32,323 nucleotides of DNA. Origin: DASUBN01 sp035691665. GTDB lineage: Bacteria > Pseudomonadota > Gammaproteobacteria > Natronospirales > REEB76. The position numbers were made by a program, and so were the translations under genes. The notes below the pieces were generated by a model. It ran no database searches, was not told the origin of the DNA, and was given only the letters and a program-made list of their open reading frames with translations. Shown piece by piece: positions 1 to 9,592 of the stretch. Where the stretch lies: assembly GCA_035691665.1 (NCBI GenBank), contig DASSIS010000054.1, positions 1 through 32,323 on the forward strand, read 5' to 3'. Each line of letters begins with the position of its first letter. Within the stretch, counting starts at the first letter, position 1.

Positions 1-1221
1 GCCCAATACACCGGCATCCTCCAGCACCTCTCTCCCTTCGGCGCTGCCTACTCCGGTCCCTTGAGCCTCACCGCCGCGGGCGACACCGAGACCAGCCACA
101 CCTTCGGCGCCTACTTCGGCATGCAATTCCCCGCGCGCCTGCAGGCTTACCTCGACATCGAGATGTTCAAGGGCGACGGCGTGGGCGGTGGCACGGGCTT
201 GGGTGGCCTGCCGGACGGCGACGTGGTGCGCGCCGGTACGGGCTTGCCCAAGACCCCCTACGTGGCCCGCGCCTATCTGCAGTACACCCTGCCCCTCGGC
301 ACCGAGACCACGAGCCAAGGCCGCGCCCAGGACCAGCTGCCGGGCGAGGTGCCCGTGGAGGGCCTGAGCTTCAAGGCCGGCAAGCTCTCGGTGGCGGACG
401 ACTTCGACCAGAATCGCTACGCGGACTCGGTGCGCACCCAGTTCGAGAACCTGGCCTTCGTGAACAACCTCGCCTGGGACTACGCCGCCGACACCCGCGG
501 CTATACCGATGGCGCCATGGTCGCCTGGACCGGACCCGTGTGGACGCTGCGCTTCGGCCGCTACCGCATGCCGGTGCTGGCGAACCACCAGCAGCTGGAA
601 TGGCCCCTCACCCGCGCCTACGGCGACAACCTGGAGCTGGACTGGACGGGCAGCGCGGGCACGGTGCTGCGCTTCCTCCTGTACCGCAACGTGGCGCGCA
701 TGGGCATCTACGACGAAGCCATCGCCATCGGCGCGGCACAGGGCAAGGCTCCCGACATCGTGGCGGACGACCGGGACGGCCGGGTGAAGACCGGTTACGG
801 TTTCAACCTGGAGCAGCCTCTGGCGGACGGCGGCGATACGGGGCTCTTCCTGCGCGCCGGCTGGGACGACGGCCGCAGCGAGAGCTTCGCCTACGCGGAA
901 GTGGACCGGACCCTTAGCCTGGGGGCGCAGCTCTCGGGCACGCACTGGGGCCGGGGCGATGACCGGGTGGGGTTGGCCATCGACTATGACGCTCTGTCGT
1001 CAGAACACGCCGCCTATCTTGTGGCCGGCGGCTGCGGCTTCATCCTCTGCGACGGGAAGCTCGACTACGGCTACGAGAAGATATTGGAAGGCTATTATCG
1101 GGCGCAGCTCGGCAAGTACGCCCAGCTCGGCCCCGACATCCAATACATCTTCAACCCGGGCTACAACCGCGACCGGGGTCCGGCGCGGATCGTGGGCCTG
1201 AGGCTGCGGCTCTACTACTGA
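1..1221 (+). CDS. Carbohydrate-selective porin (OprB-like), 5'-truncated by window edge
   Basis: This is the C-terminal part of an outer-membrane beta-barrel protein. The reading frame is open from base 1 without a stop, so the gene begins outside the window; the TTG at 61 is only an internal leucine codon. The protein shows alternating hydrophobic/polar segments rich in Tyr, Trp and Gly. An early stretch (ARLQAYLDIEMFKGDGVGGG, followed by LGGLPDG) resembles the 'ELYVNPEL.QG.GLS.T.GLAGFP.GEA' region of OprB-like/alginate-export-like porins. The chain ends in ...LRLRLYY, a C-terminal aromatic typical of BAM-inserted barrels. Known role of the family: passive uptake of sugars or other small solutes through the outer membrane; the substrate here cannot be told. 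The 3' end overlaps the convergent small membrane-protein gene by 7 bases. Family assignment is by motif recall, so OprB-like versus AlgE-like remains open. Confidence 0.7.
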   Translation, partial: AQYTGILQHLSPFGAAYSGPLSLTAAGDTETSHTFGAYFGMQFPARLQAYLDIEMFKGDGVGGGTGLGGLPDGDVVRAGTGLPKTPYVARAYLQYTLPLGTETTSQGRAQDQLPGEVPVEGLSFKAGKLSVADDFDQNRYADSVRTQFENLAFVNNLAWDYAADTRGYTDGAMVAWTGPVWTLRFGRYRMPVLANHQQLEWPLTRAYGDNLELDWTGSAGTVLRFLLYRNVARMGIYDEAIAIGAAQGKAPDIVADDRDGRVKTGYGFNLEQPLADGGDTGLFLRAGWDDGRSESFAYAEVDRTLSLGAQLSGTHWGRGDDRVGLAIDYDALSSEHAAYLVAGGCGFILCDGKLDYGYEKILEGYYRAQLGKYAQLGPDIQYIFNPGYNRDRGPARIVGLRLRLYY

Positions 1222-1555
1222 GCGGCGTAGCGGCGGACCAGGAGGTGGTTCGCCAGCAGGGCAGCGCCTGTGCCCAGCAGGATCAGCCCCCAGGCGAGGG
1301 CGCTGTCTTCCTTCACATCGAAAGCGGCGATGAGGCTGAAGGCGAGACCCAGGCCGATGCAGAACACCCCGATCCGCAGCCCCATCCAGCGCGGCCCGAG
1401 ACCGCGGTAAGCAGCGCCGTCCAACCCCGCGGCGATGGCCTGGCGCTTGGTGCGCTGGGACATGACGATCCAGACGATGAGCGCGGCGCCGCAGACGAGC
1501 ATGCCGACCACGGGGACCAGCATGCCGAAGAACCAGAACTGGAAGGTCCCGGAGT

Positions 1556-1559
<4 letters not shown>
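1215..1559 (-). CDS. Small inner-membrane protein, three to four TM segments, unknown function
   Basis: A 114-residue protein with hydrophobic segments at about residues 8-32, 58-79 and 87-107, separated by a short basic loop (SQRTKRQAIAAGLDGAAYRG). The organisation, one helix, a basic cytoplasmic loop, then a helical hairpin, is like the small DUF6249-type membrane proteins, but I am not certain of the family. The start is GTG, overlapping the stop of the upstream E1 gene as GTGA, so translation is probably coupled and the two are one transcript. It is the last gene of the minus-strand cluster and its 3' end runs 7 bases into the convergent porin gene. No function can be assigned from the sequence. 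Confidence 0.65.
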
Positions 1560-3826
<2,267 letters not shown>

Positions 3827-3842
3827 GGTTCCGGTCACTCGT

Positions 3843-4574
3843 TTAGGCGGCGGCTTCCGCCGCAGCCCTATGGGCGGCAGCGAACTCGAACAGGCTGTTG
3901 TAGGTGAAATCCGGCTTCACTTGCTCGGTGGGCGGGCGCGTGGCGCCGAAGCCCTTCTTGTCGTGGCGCCGGTAGATCCAGGCGGTGGCGAGGCCGAGTT
4001 TCTTGGCCGGGATGTGGTCGTGGTAGAGGCTCTCGGCGCAGTGGAGGACGCGGGAAGGCAGGTAGCCCTCGTCCTCCAGGTTCGTGAGCAGGTACTGGAA
4101 GTTCTCCATGTCCGGCTTGTAGCTACCGATGTCCTGGGCGGTGTAGACGTGGTCGAACTCGATGCCGAGCTTGGCGTTGGTATAGCTGAAAGACTCCCGG
4201 TCCACGTTGGAGAGGATCACCAGCTTGAAGTGCTGCTTCAAGTAGGCGAGCGCCAGGGGCGAATCCGGGAAGGCCGGCCAGTTGCCCACGGAGCGGCCGA
4301 AGGCCTTGCAGTCATCCGGGCTCGCGTATACGCCCCAGCCCGTGGCCATGCGCTTCAGCACCCGCGCCAGGATCTCCGGATACAGCAGCGTGGGGTTCTC
4401 TTCTTCCTCTTCCCACTCGAACTTGCCGAAGGCTTCCACGAAAGCGTCGTCGCTCACCTGGATGTTCTCGCGCCGGCGCCAGTTGGCGAGCGCCGTGCGC
4501 ATGCCGGTCTCCCAGTCGATGAGGGTGCCGTAGCAGTCGAAGGAGATGACGTCGAAGTCAGTCAGGCGCGGCAT
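3843..4574 (-). CDS. HAD-superfamily hydrolase, haloacid-dehalogenase type II-like
   Basis: A 243-residue HAD protein. Motif I is VISFDCYGTLIDWE with nucleophile Asp13; motif II is VILSNVD with Ser122; motif III Lys153 is in GSYKPD; and the motif IV region is HCAESLYHDHIPAKKLG with Ser182 and Asp186. The C-terminal TAWIYRR also matches the family. In true L-2-haloacid dehalogenases this last motif reads roughly SSNAWD, with an Asn important for catalysis; here that Asn position is Leu, so dehalogenase activity is doubtful and a phosphatase or other small-molecule hydrolase is as likely. ATG 4574 has a GAGAG ribosome-binding site about 9 nt upstream. The gene sits between gcdH and the fused E1, 16 nt before the latter, suggesting a housekeeping or repair role in that catabolic operon. 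Confidence 0.85.
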   Translation of the reverse strand: MPRLTDFDVISFDCYGTLIDWETGMRTALANWRRRENIQVSDDAFVEAFGKFEWEEEEENPTLLYPEILARVLKRMATGWGVYASPDDCKAFGRSVGNWPAFPDSPLALAYLKQHFKLVILSNVDRESFSYTNAKLGIEFDHVYTAQDIGSYKPDMENFQYLLTNLEDEGYLPSRVLHCAESLYHDHIPAKKLGLATAWIYRRHDKKGFGATRPPTEQVKPDFTYNSLFEFAAAHRAAAEAAA

Positions 4575-4589
4575 AGAAATAATCTCTCA

Positions 4590-4728
4590 AGCCATCTCAA
4601 AAACGTAGCGAGCGAAGGCAGGACGAGGCGCACGAGGCGAGCACACCGGAGCGTACTCTGGTGTACGTGAGGATTGCGAGCCGATGTGCAACAAAGTCAT
4701 GCCGAGCGCAGTAGTTTTTGAGATGGCT
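4590..4728. repeat. MITE-like intergenic repeat, copy A1, with 15-bp perfect terminal inverted repeats
   Basis: The element is bounded by AGCCATCTCAAAAAC (4590-4604) and its exact reverse complement (4714-4728). It shares an internal core, on the minus strand CGCAATCCTCACGTACA followed by GTACGCTCCGG, with the copies near 5913, 7482 and 25208. It ends one base before the gcdH stop codon and stops just short of the HAD gene's ribosome-binding site, so the transcript linking the two genes must read through it. It has no coding capacity. Confidence 0.8.
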
Positions 4729-4729
4729 G

Positions 4730-5893
4730 TCAGAAGGCGTTGGTGCCCGTCAGTTCCTTGCCGATCACCAGCTGGTGCACGCTCTCGGTGCCCTCGTAAG
4801 TGATCACGGACTCGAGGTTCAGGGCATGGCGGATGGGGCAGAACTCGGTGGTGATGCCGGCACCCCCCAGGAGGTCGCGCGCGTCGCGGGCGATGTCGAT
4901 GGCCATGCGGCAGTTGTTCCACTTGGCGAGGGACACCTGGGCGGGCTGCATCTGGCCCTTGTCCTTGAGGCGCCCCAGCTGCAGGGACATGAGCTGGCCC
5001 TGGGTGATCTTGCGGGCCATCTCGGCCATGCGCAGCTGCACCAGCTGGTTGTTGTCCAGGGCGCGGCCGAAGAGCTCGCGGGTCTTGGTGTATTCCAGCA
5101 CTTCCTTGAGGCAGGCCTGGGCCGCACCGATGGCGCCCCAGGTGATGCCGTAGCGGGCCTGGGTCAGGCAGCCCAGCGGACCCTTGAGGCCCTCGGCCTT
5201 GGGCAGGCGGTTGGCTTCCGGGATCACCACGTTGTCGAAGTAGAGGGCCGAGGTGACGGACGCGCGCAGGGACATCTTGTGGTGCACTTCCGGTGCGTCG
5301 AAGCCCTTGGTGCCCTTCTCCACCAGGAAGCCGCGGATGCCCTCGTCGGTCTGGGCCCAGACCACCGCCACGTCGGCGATGGTGCCGTTGGTGATCCACA
5401 TCTTGGCGCCGTTCAGCACCCAATCACCGCCTTTCTTCTTGGCGGTGGTCTTCATGTTGGAGGGATCGGAGCCGCCGTGGGGCTCGGTCAGGCCGAAGCA
5501 ACCGATCTTTTCTCCACGCGCCATCGCGGGTAACCACTTCTGCTTCTGCTCCTCGGAGCCGTAGCTATAGATGGGATACATGACGAGGGAGGACTGCACG
5601 GACACGAAGCTGCGCAGGCCCGAGTCACCGCGCTCCAGCTCCTGGCAGATGAGCCCGTAGGCGACGCCGTTCAAGCCCGCGCAGTCATAACCCTGGATGG
5701 AGCTGCCGAGGAGCCCCAAAGAGGCAATCTCCGGGATCAGCTCCTTGGGGAAGCGGCCCTTCTCGAAGCACTCGCCGATGATGGGCAGCACCTTCTCGTC
5801 CACGAAACGGCCGGTGGTGTCCTGCACCAGCTGCTCCTCTTCGGTGAGCAGGCCGCGGACGTCGTAGAGGTCGAGGGGGTTCAGCACTTTCAC
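4730..5893 (-). CDS. gcdH: Glutaryl-CoA dehydrogenase
   Basis: A 387-residue FAD-dependent acyl-CoA dehydrogenase. It oxidises and decarboxylates glutaryl-CoA to crotonyl-CoA, passing electrons to ETF, in lysine, tryptophan and aromatic catabolism. Diagnostic features: Arg94 in DSGLRSFVSVQSSL, which in the human enzyme binds the distal carboxylate of glutaryl-CoA and is absent from ordinary acyl-CoA dehydrogenases; the flavin-binding GCFGLTEPHGGSDPSNM at 131-147; WITNG at about 167; and TYEGT with catalytic Glu367 near the C-terminus. Length is that of the mature family enzyme. The start is GTG with GGAG 7 nt upstream. It is the first gene of the minus-strand cluster leading to the HAD and E1 genes; copy A1 of the repeat follows its stop codon directly. 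The E1 could supply an acyl-CoA (for example glutaryl-CoA from 2-oxoadipate), but that link is inference. Confidence 0.9.
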   Translation of the reverse strand: MKVLNPLDLYDVRGLLTEEEQLVQDTTGRFVDEKVLPIIGECFEKGRFPKELIPEIASLGLLGSSIQGYDCAGLNGVAYGLICQELERGDSGLRSFVSVQSSLVMYPIYSYGSEEQKQKWLPAMARGEKIGCFGLTEPHGGSDPSNMKTTAKKKGGDWVLNGAKMWITNGTIADVAVVWAQTDEGIRGFLVEKGTKGFDAPEVHHKMSLRASVTSALYFDNVVIPEANRLPKAEGLKGPLGCLTQARYGITWGAIGAAQACLKEVLEYTKTRELFGRALDNNQLVQLRMAEMARKITQGQLMSLQLGRLKDKGQMQPAQVSLAKWNNCRMAIDIARDARDLLGGAGITTEFCPIRHALNLESVITYEGTESVHQLVIGKELTGTNAF

Positions 5894-5912
5894 AAACGCA
5901 CTCCAGGGCTAA

Positions 5913-6040
5913 CTAAAAACGGGTCTTTTGCTCTCTGGCTTCGTTGCGTCTGCCCTCGGAATCCTCACGTACAGTCGAGAGTACGCTCCGGTTCCTCGGG
6001 CATCCGCGCCTCGCCAGAGAACAAAATCCCTCGTTTTTAG
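5913..6040. repeat. MITE-like intergenic repeat, copy A2 (long imperfect hairpin)
   Basis: The ends CTAAAAACG (5913-5921) and CGTTTTTAG (6032-6040) are exact reverse complements. Just inside them TTTTGCTCTCTGGC pairs with GCCAGAGAACAAAA except for one wobble. The centre has the shared core (AATCCTCACGTACA, then GAGTACGCTCCGG). This copy lies between the divergent starts of gcdH and the malic-enzyme-like gene, unlike the other three copies, which follow gene 3' ends; it is 20 bases from the gcdH start and so probably occupies its promoter region or leader. Confidence 0.75.
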
Positions 6041-6106
6041 AGGGTCTCAAAATTCGCTGTTATTACAAGGCTTTTCCGCGGCTTATCTAGGGCTCCGCGG
6101 GGCGCA

Positions 6107-6112
6107 TATGAT
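6107..6112 (+). promoter_or_regulatory. Possible -10 box (TATGAT) for the malic-enzyme-like gene
   Basis: TATGAT matches the sigma70 -10 consensus at five of six positions and lies 52 bases before the start codon at 6165. The matching -35 is poor: TTATCT with an 18-base spacer is the best I see. This is weak evidence; the rest of 6041-6164 shows no other clear signal. Confidence 0.3.
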
Positions 6113-6164
6113 ACCGTAACGGCCTCCCGTAAGCAGTCACGACCCACGTAAGTACCGGAAAACC

Positions 6165-7472
6165 ATGAGAATCCCCGAGATCCTGCTCATCGAATCCCAC
6201 CACAAGCCGGGCAGCCTGGCGAAGATCCTGCAGGTGATCGGCGAGGCCGGGGTGGTGGTGGAGAACCTGAACGCGGTGCGCCGCGAGCAGGACAAGACGG
6301 TCTGGGAAGTGACCGTGGAGATGGACGAGGAGGCGGACCGCAGCCTCTACGACAAGATCAACGAGCTGCCCAACGCCAAGCTCCTCGGCAAGTCGGACCG
6401 GGTGTTCGAGCGCCACAAGGGCGGCAAGATCGAGATGGTCTCCAAGGTGCCGCTGGATTCCACCCAGCGCCTGCGCGACCTCTCCACCCCGGGCGTGGCG
6501 CGCGTCAGCCTCGCCATCCAAAAGGACCCGGCCAAGGCCTGGGACTACACCAACATCGGCAACACCGTGGGCATCATCACCAACGGCACCGCCATCCTGG
6601 GCCTGGGGTCCATCGGCTCGCTCGCAGGCCTGCCGGTCATGGAAGGCAAATCCATGATCTACGCCAAGTTCACCGGCATCTCCGGCATCCCCATCCTGCT
6701 CAACGACCGGGACCCCAAGAAGATCATCGACACCGTGCTCGCCATCGAATCCTCCTTCGGCGCCATCCATCTCGAGGACATCGGCGCGCCGGAATGCTTC
6801 GAGGTGGAGGAGGAGCTGGTGAAGCGCCTGAAGAAGCCGGTGCTGCACGACGACCAGCATGGCACGGCGGTGGTGACGCTCGCCGCGCTCATCAGCGCCA
6901 CCAAGCAGGTGAAGCGCGACATCAAATCTTCTGTAGTCGGGCAGATCGGCCTCGGCGCCGCCGGCATCGGCATCGTGCAGCTCTTGACGGGCTATGGCGT
7001 CAAGACCGTGCTCGGCGCCGACAAGCGTGAGGAAGCCTTGAACCGCGTGGAGAAGATGGGCGGCAAGCGCGCGACGCTCGAGCAGGTGATGCAGCAGGCG
7101 GACATCGTCATCGCCACCACCGGCGTGAAGGGGCTCATCAAGCCCGAGATGGTGCGCAAGGGCCAGATCATCTTCGCGCTCTCGAACCCGGAGGCGGAGA
7201 TCAGCGCCCGGCACGCGCTGGAAGCCGGCGCCGCCTACGCCACCGACGGACGCAGCGTGAACAACGCGCTCGGCTACCCCGCCCTGTTCCGCGGCGCGCT
7301 CGACGCCCGGGCCAAGCGCTTCACGCACGAGATGCTCTTCGCCGCCGCCACCAAGCTCGCGGAGCTGGCGCCGGCCCACGAGCTCTTGCCGGAGCCCCTG
7401 GACCTGCACGTGCACGCGGCGGTGGCGGCAGCGGTGAAAGAGGCGGCCCTCCGGAGCGGGGCCTGCCGCTGA
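6165..7472 (+). CDS. Malic-enzyme-like NAD(P)-binding protein with N-terminal ACT domain
   Basis: A 435-residue protein. Residues 4-75 form an ACT domain (LLIESHHKPGSLAKILQVIG), a small-molecule sensor fold. It is followed by the linker GGKIEMVSK and a malic-enzyme body: NGTAILGLGSIGSLAGLPVM (140-159) then EGK, the metal-site region HLEDIGAPECFEVE (about 202-215), HDDQHGTAV (228-236), and the NAD-binding GLGAAG (262-267). In active malic enzymes the first catalytic motif is AYTPGVA or AYSPGVA; here it is LSTPGVA, so the catalytic Tyr is Ser107. The catalytic Lys motif, usually LFKxFAGID, is IYAKFTGIS, so that Lys is displaced or lost. The metal-binding acids are kept. The reaction is therefore uncertain: altered oxidative decarboxylation, another hydroxyacid substrate, or a regulatory role. 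The gene is transcribed away from gcdH and ends just before repeat A3. Confidence 0.85.
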   Translation: MRIPEILLIESHHKPGSLAKILQVIGEAGVVVENLNAVRREQDKTVWEVTVEMDEEADRSLYDKINELPNAKLLGKSDRVFERHKGGKIEMVSKVPLDSTQRLRDLSTPGVARVSLAIQKDPAKAWDYTNIGNTVGIITNGTAILGLGSIGSLAGLPVMEGKSMIYAKFTGISGIPILLNDRDPKKIIDTVLAIESSFGAIHLEDIGAPECFEVEEELVKRLKKPVLHDDQHGTAVVTLAALISATKQVKRDIKSSVVGQIGLGAAGIGIVQLLTGYGVKTVLGADKREEALNRVEKMGGKRATLEQVMQQADIVIATTGVKGLIKPEMVRKGQIIFALSNPEAEISARHALEAGAAYATDGRSVNNALGYPALFRGALDARAKRFTHEMLFAAATKLAELAPAHELLPEPLDLHVHAAVAAAVKEAALRSGACR

Positions 7473-7481
7473 AGTCACCCC

Positions 7482-7605
7482 GAAACTGCTGCGCTTGGCA
7501 TAGCGTCGTTGTGATCCGGCTCGCAATCCTAACGTACACCAAAAAGAAACTACGCTCCGCTTGCTTATCTCCTGGGCTTCACTCTGCCCGTGCTCGCTAC
7601 GTTTC
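7482..7605. repeat. MITE-like intergenic repeat, copy A3
   Basis: It begins GAAACTGCTGCGCTTGGCAT ten bases after the malic-enzyme-like stop codon and ends GCTCGCTACGTTTC just before the convergent lipoprotein gene's stop. It aligns along its length with copy A1 read on the minus strand, including the core GGCTCGCAATCC, ACGTACACC and TACGCTCCG. The terminal inverted repeats are degraded. It fills the whole convergent spacer and may act as a two-way terminator, though no classical stem plus T-run is seen. Confidence 0.7.
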
Positions 7606-7607
7606 CC

Positions 7608-8318
7608 CTATTTCAGTAATCCCTCGATGAAGGCCTTGGGCGAACCGCATTGCGGCGCCAGCTTCTGATACCACTGATCGTTGAGTTCCAGCATGTCTAC
7701 CAGTCCGAAATATCTGTACCCAATTTGATAGTAAGCCTGGTGTTGCAGGGCCAGGGCACGGAGCATGTTCGGCGCTTTTTTCCAGTTGCATTGCGTCGGC
7801 ATATCTTCAATGAAGAGGGCCATGCTTGTTTCCAGTGATTGAAGACTCCTGAACTTGTCTCCCTCGCTCTTGGCCGGATCGATGTCGGGAATCTTTAGCA
7901 ACGGCAGCGGCTCATCCCGCCACGCGTTATGGGTCGTCATCACGCTCATGGTGTCGGGGAATCCGTTGGGCACATCCCTGGAATAATAGCCCGGCTTGAA
8001 CACGTACAGTTGCGGGTTACCTTGGCGCATCTCGCCACTGCAACCCGGCATGGTCGGCCCCCAGCCCGGAATGTGGAATTTCCCGTCCTTGTCCGTGACA
8101 GTATCTTCCACGTTCGCCGATCCGCAGGGCAGGCTGTCTCCGGAAAGACTGCCGGAACGCAGTTCCCAGTGGGCCAGCACCACGGCACCTTCGATAGGCG
8201 CGCCGGTATCCGCATCCACCACCTGCGAATCGATGGGGTCTGCGCTGAGGGGCGCCAATCCAAGAGCGCAGCCGCTTAAGCCAAGTACCGCGAACATGAT
8301 AAAAAGAAGTGTCTTCAC
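7608..8318 (-). CDS. Predicted lipoprotein with carboxypeptidase-regulatory-like domain
   Basis: A 236-residue protein starting at GTG 8318 (AAGGGA about 9 nt upstream). The longer open frame to 8399 would put 27 residues in front of an obvious lipoprotein signal. The signal is MKTLLFIMFAVLGLSGCALG, with lipobox LSGC and the lipidated Cys at about residue 17. The next region, SQVVDADTGAPIEGAVVLAH, then DGKFHIPGWG, looks like a carboxypeptidase-regulatory-like (transthyretin-like) beta-sandwich found in many envelope proteins. The C-terminal half is helical and carries no motif I recognise. Role unknown; it is probably anchored in the periplasmic face of the envelope. Codon use is less GC-biased than its neighbours. 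It follows the DUF962 gene by 49 bases on the same strand. Confidence 0.75.
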   Translation of the reverse strand: MKTLLFIMFAVLGLSGCALGLAPLSADPIDSQVVDADTGAPIEGAVVLAHWELRSGSLSGDSLPCGSANVEDTVTDKDGKFHIPGWGPTMPGCSGEMRQGNPQLYVFKPGYYSRDVPNGFPDTMSVMTTHNAWRDEPLPLLKIPDIDPAKSEGDKFRSLQSLETSMALFIEDMPTQCNWKKAPNMLRALALQHQAYYQIGYRYFGLVDMLELNDQWYQKLAPQCGSPKAFIEGLLK

Positions 8319-8367
8319 TCGAGATATCCCTTTCAGGTGAAGTTTAGTTTCTAAAAGTTCTTGTGTA

Positions 8368-8835
8368 TCAGTACGCGAAACCCAGTCTCTTGTAAGCATC
8401 CGCCAGCAGCCACACCGGGCCGATGAGCAGGAACTGGAGGTCCTTGAAGAAGGAAGGTTTCCTGCCCTCGATCTTGTGGCCGATGAACTGCCCCACCCAG
8501 GCGCCCGCGAAGATGGCCACAGAGGTCCAGAGCAAGGGCCAGGGCAGGCGTGTGAGGCCCTCGAGCACCAGGCACATGAGGGCGCTCACGATGAGCATGC
8601 CGGCGGCGAGGCGCGGCGAGAGCAGCGCGTAATAGACGAGGGAAGCGAGGATCAAGAGCGTCGCCCAGTTGAGGTAGGGGCTCAGGGCCGTGAAGAAACC
8701 GGGGCGCGGGGTGAACCAGAGCATGCCGAGCACGCTCAGCATGATGAGCGGCACGCAGACCCAATGTATCTTCTTGTTGACCGGATTGCGGTGGCTCTCG
8801 CCGTACTCGTCGAGCCAGCTCTGGATGGTGCGCAT
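8368..8835 (-). CDS. DUF962 / Mpo1-like membrane protein
   Basis: A 155-residue integral membrane protein. The N-terminus SWLDEYGESHRNPVNKKIHW, followed by VCVPLIMLSVLG, is the hallmark of DUF962 proteins: the conserved His in H-x-NPxNKxIHxxCVP and the later Gly-Gln-Phe-Ile-Gly-His in WVGQFIGHKIEGRKPSFF. Four to five hydrophobic helices span the rest, ending in DLQFLLIGPVWLLADAYKRL. The yeast homologue Mpo1 is an Fe(II)-dependent dioxygenase for 2-hydroxy fatty acids at the ER, with catalytic histidines in these motifs; the bacterial role is not established. I chose ATG 8835, with GGAG 6 nt upstream, over the longer frame to 8895, which would run into the divergent thioesterase start. The divergent partner is a hot-dog thioesterase-like gene, so a shared fatty-acid theme is possible. 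Confidence 0.85.
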   Translation of the reverse strand: MRTIQSWLDEYGESHRNPVNKKIHWVCVPLIMLSVLGMLWFTPRPGFFTALSPYLNWATLLILASLVYYALLSPRLAAGMLIVSALMCLVLEGLTRLPWPLLWTSVAIFAGAWVGQFIGHKIEGRKPSFFKDLQFLLIGPVWLLADAYKRLGFAY

Positions 8836-8869
8836 CGCCCGCTCCGCCGCGGCGTGTAATATAAAGAGT

Positions 8870-9379
8870 ATGGGCTTGCTCCGGTTCATTGCCAACCTGA
8901 AGTTCCTGCCGGAAGCGCGGCGCCTCGAGCTCTATCCACCCTTCTTCATGATGCGGGTGAAGGTGCTGGAGATCGGCGACCACTGGCGGCGGGTGCGCAT
9001 ACTGCTGCCACTCAACGGCGTCTCCCGCAACCCGGGCGGGGTGATGTTCGGCGGCTACCAGGCCTCGCTCGCGGACCCGGTGGCGGCCATCGCCTGCTCC
9101 CGTGTATTCCCCGGCTACTCGGTCTGGACCCGGGCCATAACCGTGGATTTCCAGAAGGGCGGCAGCACCGACCTCGAACTGCGCTTCGAGATGCGGCCGG
9201 AGCAGGAAGCGGCCATCGCCGCCGAGCTCAAGGAGAAAGGCCGCGCCACCCCCAGCTTCGAGTACGGCTACTACCTCAAGGACGGCAGCCTCTGCACCCT
9301 CATCAAGAACACCGTGGCCATCCGCCCCAAGGGCTACAAGAAGGCCACCACCCCGCCGGCAGCCCTCGACGGGCTTTGA
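8870..9379 (+). CDS. Hot-dog fold thioesterase-like protein (DUF4442/PaaI-like)
   Basis: A 169-residue protein. The central segment NPGGVMFGGYQASLADPVAA resembles the DUF4442/YiiD-C type hot-dog helix 'G.hFGG.l.a..D...', where the Asp is often catalytic. The strands VWTRAITVDFQKGGSTDLEL, then FGYYLKDGSLCTLIK-like strands (here YGYYLKDGSLCTLIKNTVAI), fit the rest of the fold. Hot-dog proteins of this class hydrolyse or bind acyl-CoA or acyl-ACP. ATG 8870 is the first start that does not overlap the divergent DUF962 gene; the ribosome-binding site (AAAGAG) is weak. The long open frame upstream of 8870 is antisense to DUF962 and not used. Substrate unknown. Confidence 0.75.
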   Translation: MGLLRFIANLKFLPEARRLELYPPFFMMRVKVLEIGDHWRRVRILLPLNGVSRNPGGVMFGGYQASLADPVAAIACSRVFPGYSVWTRAITVDFQKGGSTDLELRFEMRPEQEAAIAAELKEKGRATPSFEYGYYLKDGSLCTLIKNTVAIRPKGYKKATTPPAALDGL

Positions 9380-9383
9380 TCGA

Positions 9384-9527
9384 CATGAAAAGGCCTTCCT
9401 TGGCCTTTTCATGCTCGGAAAGCCTGGAGTAAATCCGGGCTTTCCTCCGCCCGGCCAACCGCTTACGCGTTTGACCTGCGCGTGGCCAATCCATGGCCAC
9501 GGTGTGCTGCCCGTCGAGGCAGCACAC
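9384..9527. other. Cluster of four consecutive hairpins in an intergenic spacer
   Basis: Four stems follow one another without genes: 9384-9413 (12 bp perfect, CATGAAAAGGCC with loop TTCCTT), 9417-9445 (8 bp GGAAAGCC, a wobble, then 3 bp), 9481-9501 (8 bp CGTGGCCA, 5-base loop) and 9502-9527 (10 bp GTGTGCTGCC, 6-base loop). The first may terminate the thioesterase transcript, although it lacks a trailing T-run. Together they could be a palindromic repeat array or a structured RNA between the thioesterase and the DUF3775 gene. Confidence 0.65.
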
Positions 9528-9592
9528 ATAGAACGGGGTTTTGCGCTAGTCTTAATACCCCCTTTCTCCCAGGCCGCCAAAGCGAGGCCCCC

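Noticed and set aside
6087..7526. Long minus-strand open frame (479 codons) opposite the malic-enzyme-like gene
   Set aside because: It mirrors a gene with clear domains; its product is low-complexity (His/Gly/Ala/Arg-rich), typical of antisense frames in GC-rich DNA.
8836..8895. Longer N-terminus for the DUF962 protein (start at 8895)
   Set aside because: The extra residues are not part of the family, would overlap the divergent thioesterase start at 8870, and the inner ATG 8835 has a good GGAG site.
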